This document shows, one piece after another, positions 27,401-33,376 of a stretch of DNA of 64,000 nucleotides; the stretch's first letter is position 1; each line of letters opens with the position of its first letter. Origin of the DNA: Mesobacillus foraminis (GTDB lineage: Bacteria; Bacillota; Bacilli; Bacillales; Cytobacillaceae); assembly GCF_004340465.1 (NCBI RefSeq), contig NZ_SLVV01000006.1:372001-436000 (forward strand), read 5' to 3'. Both the position numbers and the translations under genes were made by a program. The notes under the pieces are model-generated. The model had not been told where the DNA came from, ran no database searches, and saw nothing but the letters and a program-made list of their open reading frames with translations.

Positions 27401-29695
27401 TCTTCTAACGCAGAGGTCATACTGACAAAATCAGAGTATGATGGTTCTTTGCTGCCTGTTGAGGTTCTACAATTACATCTGGATGAAGAGTTGCGGAATC
27501 TTGTAGAGGAAAATCCCCCAAAGGCAAATGGAACGAGTGATCTAGCCTATGTCCTTTTTACATCCGGTTCAACAGGGCAGCCAAAAGGGGTGATGGTCGA
27601 GCATAAAAATATTGTGAGGCTAGTGAAGAATACAAATTTTATTGCCTTTGATGAAGATGACAAAATCCTGCAAACAGGTGCATTAACATTTGATGCTTCT
27701 ACATTTGAAATCTGGGGTTCCTTATTGAATGGCCTAACCTTGTTTATCGTTGATGACCATATTATTTTAGATGCAGAGCAACTCGAGCAGGCCATTACAA
27801 GCAATGAAATTACCACCATGTGGCTCAGCTCGCCGTTATTTAATCAATTGTCTCAAGAGGATCCATCTATGTTCCGCAGTCTAAAATCCCTGGTCGTCGG
27901 CGGAGATGCCTTATCCGTAAAGCATGTTAATGCTGTCAGGAAGGAATGTCCAGAATTAACCTTGATTAACGGGTATGGTCCAACAGAGAATACAACGTTT
28001 ACGACCACTTTTAAAATTGATAAGGAATACGGGCAATCGATTCCAATTGGAACGCCAATAAATAATACGCTTGTTTTCATATTTGACAAAGATCAAAATA
28101 TCTGCCCAATAGGTGTGCCTGGCGAACTGTATGCTGGCGGTGACGGTGTAGCCAGGGGGTATATGAATGATGTTTCCCAGACAGCCGAAAAATTCATCAC
28201 TCATCCTCTTGCTCCAGGCAGCACCCTGTACCGTACGGGAGATATCGTGAAATGGAATAAAGAAGGATCTATTGAGTATGTGGGCCGGGCTGACCATCAA
28301 GTTAAGATTCGGGGTTACAGGATTGAATGCGATGAGATTATGAACACAATCCTGGCCTGCGAAGGTGTAAAGGAATCTGCCGTTTTTGTCAGAAAGGATT
28401 CAAATGGCCATAAAAGTCTTGTTGCATACGTTGTTGGGGATCAAGTGACGAATGCAGCAGTAAAAAAACATCTGAAACAGCTGCTGCCAGATTATATGAT
28501 TCCTGCCGCCATAACGGTCATGAGCAAATTCCCGCTGCTTAACAGCGGCAAAATCGATTATAAGGCATTGCCAGAGCCGCAGTATTTGGAGGATGCAAAT
28601 GAAGGCTTTGAGGCACCAAGAAATGAAATGGAAAGAAAAATTGTTGAAGTATACCAAGATGTCCTGGGTGCAGCAAAAGTCAGTGTATATGATTCTTTCT
28701 TTGAGTTAGGCGGAGATTCACTGCTTAGTATTAAATTAGTCTCCAAGCTAAGAGAAAAGGGATATGTTGTTGATCCAAAAATGGTATTTATGTTCCAGAC
28801 TCCATGGGCATTAGCTGAAATGATTGAAAACACTGAGGAATCCACAGTTGCTGGGGAAAGAGAACATGGAGATTATTTAATCCCGCTAAATTCCAGTACA
28901 AACCAGGAAGCAGGTTTGATTCTTGCACCTCCAGCAGGCGGAACAATCATGGGGTACATCCATCTTGCCAAGGAGCTGGATTGCCCGGTATACGGACTGC
29001 AAGCCCCTGGTTTGTATGAGGACGAAGAACCACAATATTTAAGTTATGAAGAGTTGGTCGCGTTTTTTATGAAATCCATTGAAGGAACGTATAGACCTGG
29101 AGTCGACTTTTTAGGCGGGCATTCCTTAGGGGGCCATATAGCGTTCGGACTTTGCCAGGAACTGATAAAACAAGGACGTCCCCCAAAGGGCTTAATCATT
29201 TTAGACACCACTCCTTCCCTCCAGTTAATTGAAGGGGCTGATAATGAAGATGTCAGTGAAGAAGAATTAAAAATGTTGTTACTGGCCCTGGGGATGGGCA
29301 ATATGGTAGGAATTCCCCAGGAACAACTGAATGGTTTGAGCTATGAATCTGCAAAAAAGGTGATCATTGAAGCGGCAAAGAAAGATGAGAAAGTGAATGA
29401 CTTTTTAACAGGTGATTACTTAGATAAATATCTTCAGCTGCAGCTTCATAATGTCATGATGTCAAGAGTACTGGAATTGGACGAAACGAAACAGCCTGTT
29501 CCAATCATTGTCATGAAGACAACAGATCATCCAGAAGAGATTGAAGAAAGATTTACAGAATGGGAGAAATATTCACTTGAGAAGGTAAAGTATATTGAGG
29601 TTCCTGGCAATCATGTGACCATGATGAGGGCGCCTCATGTTCAAAGACTCGCAGAACACATTAGTGGATTCATGCCTCAAAAAGTAAAAATATAA
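21473..29695 (+). CDS. Depsipeptide NRPS subunit 2 (CesB-like): A-domain fragment, A-KR-T-C-A-T-TE
   Basis: 2740 aa, about 306 kDa. Residues 1-105 are motifs A8-A10 of an adenylation domain (GRGRVSNLVRINGRRVDL; the A10 Lys is replaced by Gln96 in EDGQVD), continuing the fragment left at the end of subunit 1. Then: first pseudo-Asub half (112-150), keto acid type adenylation domain (205-745; MPLEHVGG, NIGKIQ), ketoreductase (1000-1250; TGGLGGIG, Tyr1171), second pseudo-Asub half (MPLYGTGSVDYTRL), carrier Ser1369, condensation (HHIISDG from 1559), adenylation (1885-2375; Asp2074, Lys2360), carrier Ser2416 and thioesterase (GGHSLGGH with Ser2551, His2714). Pocket residues of the last adenylation domain read DAFWVGGTFK, nearly the valine code. 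The start ATG 21473 has GGAGG six bases upstream; the frame is open further to 21407 but without a ribosome binding site. Confidence 0.9.
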   Translation: MSYLKGRGRVSNLVRINGRRVDLTQIEKGINQHPAVKQCAIVAKQPDYGSLQLTAFITAEQKLDFRHLCSELNIEEHMLPTGFIQLPALPVTEDGQVDKELLKQYQISDLKEIDIWEKEIRSIPGIEHAAIVNEEAVKDLEYIHTSDLGLLEKTGKKQSLPVKNEQTDQGELQLEESSAPLAIIRGGEQAAGGDEPTTLVEVIERAAQNHRNHGVFFIDTEGTKSFLAYPELLTEAKSVLSGLVDHGVRPKDKVVFQLEDNRDFVSAFWGCILGGFVPVPVTVPKSFADSSNDANTLKNILKSLGNPFILTNNPRLSEVETLFQATLERNRIMSISDVKSYAPSEEIYPSSPDDLAIILYTSGSTGMPKGVMQSHQTIIARERGTTALNRFTSEDISVNWMPLEHVGGIVMFHIKEVYLGCTQIQVDTNYILTEPLRWLDLIDSYKATLTWAPNFAYSLVVDRVEQSHGRTWDLSTMRFILNAGEAINAKSCKKFLTKLHKFGLAGSSMFPTWGMSETCSGVVYSNTFTAEPHTGIRVLDTAFLTGKVSQVSEAIEGLTFTELGRTIPGVDIRIVDSNNELVREGVIGSIQIKGKTITLGYYQNQAENEKAFTEDGWFQTGDQGFIYNGSLTITGRIKDLLIINGVNYSNVEIESLVEEVEGVALSYAAACAIRENESDTDKIAIFYASELSNQTEIFAQIKQVRKKISDSLGLSVDYILPVTKEDIPKTNIGKIQRSKLVNQFMEGKFLEPLKQVDLFEKNERTIPNWFFEKKWSCRKPEKNALDLTSRTFLFFEEEATRGIAKEIAAQGGTVITVLSGESKKKIDEQTYVIDRSEKTDYLWLMGEIRKGDLPTDLLVSANSGYDGGILSNTEINAFYQKGIYTLLYLIQASSHLHSKNMNLYVLTKNSQNWEKDTSLNFADAVIPGFIKSAALENSWLNCCHIDFDHHSMTIPLIDELTSQTMAPEVIYRNHKRYIPLLSPLTIQDETQTDTALQSEGLYLITGGLGGIGVEVIKELSHKFGLKFIIVGRTVLPYEDYEASSHAEGVVADRLKACRELAANQAEFIYTHGDITDPEFIKASIEKGEMKWGIPLSGVFHLAGEGNLEDHWKNSDHHWIKTETTAAYENMFKAKVHGTLAIHEAIKDDPEAAFILFSSVNGFFGASTFSAYSAANSFVDHFSAYRSQNGYPNTFCFSWSMWDDIGMSQNNTANQAAASKGFMTISAKQGLNSLLLGLSLKRTALFVGLDGNNPHIRSISEFDRNLELMPTVYYTSAEAEFNSEMIKEKLTSLGAAEDIRLVKLADMPLYGTGSVDYTRLNSAAGNSASLMEKDEELSETETIVAKIFKEILKVHMVKKNDSFFELGGHSLKATQVLSRIQSEFQVKLPVQVIFQYPTVAKIAGVIDSNRENETQLIEIPKLPEQEYYELSHAQKRVYFLTTMDSESHNYNIIGTWKLKGNLKSDLLEKSLQILVDRHESLRTTFTMVNETPVQKINKDGVITCYYADLSELDQIAKERAVEELTLSEAERKYSLEEGPLMVATVVKLEEYQHLLLIAQHHIISDGWSLGVLIQELSNIYEAYLQGKTPELQPVDCKITDYISWHNKEADNNSGNRQYWMNQLKGELPVIELPLDHPRPAMRTYNGDTKQLKINADLTKELNKICKKQGTSLFMTLLAAYKVFLYKLTGTKDIIVGSPIAGRNHKAAEKLVGMFVNTLPFRTFLKSEETFTSLLERVKQTTLEGYEHQDYPFDKLVEDVNPERDMSRTPIFQVMMGLLNVPLDLKLGDLQIQELIKEQKVSKFDLTLHVFERDHALSIYFEYNTDLFTRETMNRWMGYFKNILGAITESPAIKINEIVMQDKEELEYFARNFNQTSVPYPSDKTVQELFEEQVILHPQKPAINCNGQEISYADLNQRANAIAKKLRESHTGKSKVAGIFIDRSIEAIAGIIGILKAGFAYLPIDPKYPRERIHYMIESSNAEVILTKSEYDGSLLPVEVLQLHLDEELRNLVEENPPKANGTSDLAYVLFTSGSTGQPKGVMVEHKNIVRLVKNTNFIAFDEDDKILQTGALTFDASTFEIWGSLLNGLTLFIVDDHIILDAEQLEQAITSNEITTMWLSSPLFNQLSQEDPSMFRSLKSLVVGGDALSVKHVNAVRKECPELTLINGYGPTENTTFTTTFKIDKEYGQSIPIGTPINNTLVFIFDKDQNICPIGVPGELYAGGDGVARGYMNDVSQTAEKFITHPLAPGSTLYRTGDIVKWNKEGSIEYVGRADHQVKIRGYRIECDEIMNTILACEGVKESAVFVRKDSNGHKSLVAYVVGDQVTNAAVKKHLKQLLPDYMIPAAITVMSKFPLLNSGKIDYKALPEPQYLEDANEGFEAPRNEMERKIVEVYQDVLGAAKVSVYDSFFELGGDSLLSIKLVSKLREKGYVVDPKMVFMFQTPWALAEMIENTEESTVAGEREHGDYLIPLNSSTNQEAGLILAPPAGGTIMGYIHLAKELDCPVYGLQAPGLYEDEEPQYLSYEELVAFFMKSIEGTYRPGVDFLGGHSLGGHIAFGLCQELIKQGRPPKGLIILDTTPSLQLIEGADNEDVSEEELKMLLLALGMGNMVGIPQEQLNGLSYESAKKVIIEAAKKDEKVNDFLTGDYLDKYLQLQLHNVMMSRVLELDETKQPVPIIVMKTTDHPEEIEERFTEWEKYSLEKVKYIEVPGNHVTMMRAPHVQRLAEHISGFMPQKVKI

Positions 29696-29708
29696 TAATA
29701 GACCCAAA

Positions 29709-29782
29709 AGACATAATTAAATACAATTTCCAAAGCCTGCATAGGATGCAGGAACATTGTCATTTAATTATGTCTCTTTTTT
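29709..29782 (+). terminator. Nested palindromic terminator after subunit 2
   Basis: AGACATAATTAAAT (29709-29722) pairs perfectly with ATTTAATTATGTCT (29762-29775); inside it ACAAT/ATTGT and CCTGCAT/ATGCAGG form further stems. A CTTTTTT tract follows. The extended three-stem shape is unusual, but position and T run fit termination of the exporter-NRPS transcript. Confidence 0.85.
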
Positions 29783-29806
29783 CATATGATTTAATGGGGA
29801 GAGCCA

Positions 29807-30511
29807 ATGATTGAAATTTATAAAATGAAATTGCCAGACTTTCAAGATCTTAATACGGTAAAATTATTGTCTTATGTATCGGCGGAAAGAGTGGAAAAGA
29901 TTCTTCGTTTGTTCAAAAACGAGGATAAAAGCCGGGCATTGATGAGTGAACTGTTAATCAGAAGCATCATTGTTAAGAAATTCGCTGTGAACAATGAGCA
30001 GATCTTAATTCACCGAAATGCTTATGGAAAACCCTATATATCTTTAGGAAGAGATTTTCATTATAATATCTCTCATTCTGGTGAATGGGTATTATGTGCC
30101 ATTAGTCATGCTGAGATTGGCATAGATATAGAAGAAATAAGGCCCATTGAATATATGGAAATTGCAAGGGAATTCTTTTCCATGAAAGAAAATGACCTTT
30201 TAAAAGGATTAACCGGGCCCGCCAGACTGGAATGTTTTTTTGAGCTTTGGACATTGAAGGAAGCATACATAAAGGCAGTTGGAAAGGGGATGGGGATTTC
30301 TTTATCCTCTTTTACCATGAGCAAGAATGATAGTGGTGACTATATTTGCGAATTATTTAATTATAAACCGCAAAACTATCAATTTCAGGTAATGAAGATA
30401 AGTGATTCCTATATTGGAGCGGTATGTTCATCTCTTCCATTTAAATTAGCAGACATAACTAGTGTAGATTTTCGTAGTTGCGTACAGTGCCTGGAAAGCA
30501 GCAATTCCTGA
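29807..30511 (+). CDS. Sfp-type 4'-phosphopantetheinyl transferase (CesP-like)
   Basis: A 234-aa enzyme that transfers the phosphopantetheine arm of coenzyme A to the serine of carrier domains, activating the four carriers of the two NRPS subunits. The family motifs are NAYGKPYIS, FHYNISHSG, the metal-binding GIDIEEI and WTLKEAYIKAVGKGMGI. Length matches Sfp (224 aa). It follows the strong terminator after subunit 2 and starts with GGGGAG five bases before ATG, so it depends on read-through or an own promoter in the short upstream region. Confidence 0.95.
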   Translation: MIEIYKMKLPDFQDLNTVKLLSYVSAERVEKILRLFKNEDKSRALMSELLIRSIIVKKFAVNNEQILIHRNAYGKPYISLGRDFHYNISHSGEWVLCAISHAEIGIDIEEIRPIEYMEIAREFFSMKENDLLKGLTGPARLECFFELWTLKEAYIKAVGKGMGISLSSFTMSKNDSGDYICELFNYKPQNYQFQVMKISDSYIGAVCSSLPFKLADITSVDFRSCVQCLESSNS

Positions 30512-30549
30512 CAGGTACCTTTTTACTAGTGGATGGACCAATCTGCTAT

Positions 30550-30578
30550 TTGAACATATACATAAACACATATTTATA
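30550..30578 (+). promoter_or_regulatory. Candidate sigma-A promoter of the hydrolase gene
   Basis: TTGAAC, 17-bp spacer, TTTATA, in AT-rich DNA just before the alpha/beta hydrolase gene. A separate promoter would parallel cesH, which in Bacillus cereus is transcribed apart from the synthetase operon. Confidence 0.5.
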
Positions 30579-30600
30579 CCAATGTAAAATATAATAAAAT

Positions 30601-31413
30601 ATGGTATTCTTCAAAAAAAGACACAAAGGTGTGACTGTTTTGAGTATAGATTGTGAAGAGTATGGAGATAAAAGCGCGCCAGTCATTGTTTTCCTGCATG
30701 GCGGTGGTGTAAGTGGATGGATGTGGGATAAACAGGTAGCCTATTTTTCAAACTATCATTGCATTGTGCCGAATATCAAGATCAACGGAAACGGGAAACC
30801 ATTTTCTATCTCCGGATATGCAGAAGATTTGATCAGCTTCCTAAAGGGAAAAGTGAATGAGAGGAAGATCACGTTAGTTGGTTTTTCTTTAGGAGCTCAA
30901 ATTGTAATTGAAATCTTGAGTTTAGCCCCAAACCTAATTAAGAAAGCGATCATAAACAGTGCATTGGTTAAGCCAATGCCGATAACAAAGCTGTTAATTG
31001 GGCCGACGATAAAGTTAACATCATGGCTCCCAAAAAATAAAAGGTTCTCCAAACTGCAGGCAAAAGAGCTATACATCGGTGAAGGATATTTTGAACAATA
31101 CTATAAAGAAACGAAAAAGATGAAATCTAAAAGCATTGTCAAAATGCTGCACGAAAACCTTTCTTACAGTTTACCAAGTAAATTTTGCCACTCGAAGGGA
31201 AAAATATTAGCAACTGTCGGAGAGAAAGAAAAACAGATTATGAAGGAATCATTATATAGAATCTTAGAAAGTAATCCCTGTACAAAGGGAGTAATTATTC
31301 CTCACATTGGCCATGGCTTTCCTTTTGCCTTTCCTCAATTATTTAATCAAACAGTCGAAGCATGGATTCTTGATCGACCTTTGCCTGGAGAATTAAAAAT
31401 CATCAATGAATGA
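30601..31413 (+). CDS. Alpha/beta hydrolase (CesH-like)
   Basis: A 270-aa alpha/beta hydrolase: oxyanion region VIVFLHGGGVSGWMWDKQ, nucleophile elbow GFSLGAQ, and a late GHGFPF histidine. It has no signal peptide and should be cytoplasmic. In cereulide clusters CesH is a hydrolase that limits toxin formation; the gene here lies at the end of the cluster behind its own promoter, which suggests the same kind of role, but it may be unrelated in substrate. The start is uncertain: ATG 30601 has no clear ribosome binding site, whereas TTG 30640 follows AAAGGTG at eight bases and would give 257 residues beginning MSIDCEEYG. Confidence 0.8.
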   Translation: MVFFKKRHKGVTVLSIDCEEYGDKSAPVIVFLHGGGVSGWMWDKQVAYFSNYHCIVPNIKINGNGKPFSISGYAEDLISFLKGKVNERKITLVGFSLGAQIVIEILSLAPNLIKKAIINSALVKPMPITKLLIGPTIKLTSWLPKNKRFSKLQAKELYIGEGYFEQYYKETKKMKSKSIVKMLHENLSYSLPSKFCHSKGKILATVGEKEKQIMKESLYRILESNPCTKGVIIPHIGHGFPFAFPQLFNQTVEAWILDRPLPGELKIINE

Positions 31414-31653
31414 CCATATTTTATACATACAAAGGGCAGCTTGTAAGCTGGGTTTGTTATTGGCAGACCCTGCCTTCCAAGCTTTTTTATGCATGACGGC
31501 CATCTGTTAAATTGTTTAATGCTACCGAGTACTATGAAAATCACTATGTAAATTGTTAAGGTCACATGGTTAGTTTAAATTGAAACTAAAGAACAGCAAT
31601 TTAGAAGTATCAAGGCAGCTGTTTTATTCTTTTAACAATTAAAATTTTTAACG

Positions 31654-31678
31654 GTTTAATGGTTTGTAAATGGGGTAA
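31654..31678 (+). promoter_or_regulatory. Sigma-B promoter upstream of the RsbR-type gene
   Basis: GTTTAA (31654-31659), 13-bp spacer, GGGTAA (31673-31678) fits the sigma-B consensus (GTTTAA, N12-15, GGGWAW). The start codon is about 90 bp downstream. Confidence 0.65.
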
Positions 31679-31767
31679 AAGTCATCTTGTACAATACTAT
31701 CAAAATTAAGTAATCTATATGTAAGTATTATTCGAAATTGAAAACTGCCTCGGAGGATATGTATTTA

Positions 31768-32616
31768 ATGGACAATGAATTAAGGATTATTGGGGAAACA
31801 ATTTTAGGTATAAAGTTTGAAATCGCTCAAAAAGTACAGGAAATTAGATTATCTGAGGGTACTGAAATACAAAGGCAACTCCTTTCTCGGTTGAAAGAAG
31901 AAGAAATTATAAATATTCGCGCCGATTTTGTGGCACTTTTTGGTGAAGCACTTATAAAAGGTGTACAAAAAGAAATGGCCTATAATGATATAGAAAAGTG
32001 GGGGAAGGAAACAGGGAGATTTGCACATAATCTAGGTATCCCTCTAGACGAGGCATTGAAAGATACAGCCTATTATAGAAACTATATCAGCGAAGCCATA
32101 GAAGAAGTGGTAATAAAACATAATATGTCAGTTAAAACTGTTTTTGCTGCTGCCAGGGTTATCGACCCTCTGCTTGACCATGCAGTTTACTGTTTTAGTC
32201 TGACTTATGTGCATTTCTACAAAGAAACTCTTAATAACGCGAAAACTGCTTTCTTAGAATTATCCGTTCCAGTAGTTCCATTAACTGATGGCATAGCCGT
32301 CTTACCTTTGATAGGAAACATTGATACAGAAAGAGCAAAACTGTTGATGGAAGAAACATTAAAAGAAGCTGCCAAATTAAACTTATCCAGCCTGATCCTT
32401 GATTTGTCTGGTGTCGTAATGGTTGATACCATGGTGGCAAACCAAATTTTTAAAGTAATGGATGCTTTAAAACTGCTTGGTGTGCAAACGATTGTGACAG
32501 GAATTCGACCAGAAATTGCACAAACTGTTGTAAGTCTCGGTATAGATTTCAGCAAGCAAATAACAAGAGCAAATCTTAAACAAGCGTTAGTTGATGTGCA
32601 TCTTTTCCGTGATTAA
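31768..32616 (+). CDS. RsbR-type stressosome protein with C-terminal STAS domain
   Basis: A 282-aa cytoplasmic protein. The N-terminal half is all helical like the RsbR co-antagonists (non-heme globin fold). Residues about 165-275 are a STAS domain with VPVVPLTDGIAVLPLIGNID, LILDLSGVVMVDT and GIRPEIAQTVV. RsbR paralogues build the stressosome that releases the RsbT kinase and so activates sigma-B. The conserved Thr of RsbRA (phosphorylated in STAS) corresponds to the DLSGVVMVDT region. The upstream sigma-B promoter would place it under feedback control. I use ATG 31768 with GGAGG at eleven bases; the frame is open to TTG 31738. It is monocistronic with a terminator at 32662. Confidence 0.88.
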   Translation: MDNELRIIGETILGIKFEIAQKVQEIRLSEGTEIQRQLLSRLKEEEIINIRADFVALFGEALIKGVQKEMAYNDIEKWGKETGRFAHNLGIPLDEALKDTAYYRNYISEAIEEVVIKHNMSVKTVFAAARVIDPLLDHAVYCFSLTYVHFYKETLNNAKTAFLELSVPVVPLTDGIAVLPLIGNIDTERAKLLMEETLKEAAKLNLSSLILDLSGVVMVDTMVANQIFKVMDALKLLGVQTIVTGIRPEIAQTVVSLGIDFSKQITRANLKQALVDVHLFRD

Positions 32617-32661
32617 GGCACAGGAATATTACCTTTACCGAATAAAAATGAAACAAAAGTT

Positions 32662-32705
32662 AAAAGAAAAGCGGCTTAGAAAAATCTAAGTCGCTTTTCT
32701 TTTTA
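32662..32705 (+). terminator. Intrinsic terminator after the RsbR-type gene
   Basis: AAAAGAAAAGCGGCTTAGA pairs with TCTAAGTCGCTTTTCTTTT (one G-U) around a short A loop; the stem itself ends in T-rich sequence. Confidence 0.88.
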
Positions 32706-33376
32706 GATTGTCTTTAAGAATCAAGATGAATCGGAATAAATACCCAAGAAGGAATTGGGTGTATTATTTGGGTTTACTATAAAATTGATTCAAACAAGCA
32801 TGAAGGCTTCAATTTTGTCAAAAAGAGGCGGTCCTTTTAAAACGCTCAGATCTATGCCCACGACCGGCGGTTTTTTATAAAATTTGAACTGATAATACTA
32901 CTAGATTAAGTGGAAGGGGTAGAAAGTTCGGAAACTGACAGGAAAAATGGCCAGAAATTGGACTCATTTTTAATTTTGAAGTCGAGAAATTTAATTTATA
33001 AATTGATTCCTGCAGGTTATGGATCAATTATTTTCAGATATGCATTGATTATTGCGATTTATGAATCGACTATTTGGTTTTATTGAGAAGCTGGTGTCTA
33101 AACGGTTAACCAAACCAAATTGAGCCGGCCACAAAACATAGGAGCACCTGGCAAGAAGCCGAAAATGCCATTTTCCAATAAGCGGAAATGACTAGTGATA
33201 CATAAAACTATTTTCCTGATTATATTAGAAATTTCAATTTTGAATAAGTCAAAAAGCACGAAATGAACAAACAAAAAAGAATCAATATTTCCTATGTGAA
33301 AAACAAAAAAATTTAAGTAGTATGATATCTGTAATCTGAAATTTCCAAAATAAAGAAAAAGAAAGGAGTACTTTTT
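32706..33376. other. Intergenic region without recognised gene
   Basis: About 670 bp, AT-rich, with stop codons in all frames. A terminator-like element, CGGTC paired with GACCG over a long loop and followed by six T, lies near 32826-32877. The last 100 bp lead to the GGAG ribosome binding site of the secreted protein. No insertion sequence remnant could be supported. Confidence 0.5.

Noticed and set aside
11242-29695. Interpreting the KR-containing synthetase as a hybrid polyketide system like bacillaene
   Set aside because: No ketosynthase or acyltransferase domain is present; the KRs belong to keto acid NRPS modules.
32706-33376. Insertion sequence remnant in the gap before the toxin-like gene
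   Set aside because: No terminal inverted repeats or transposase motifs could be read.
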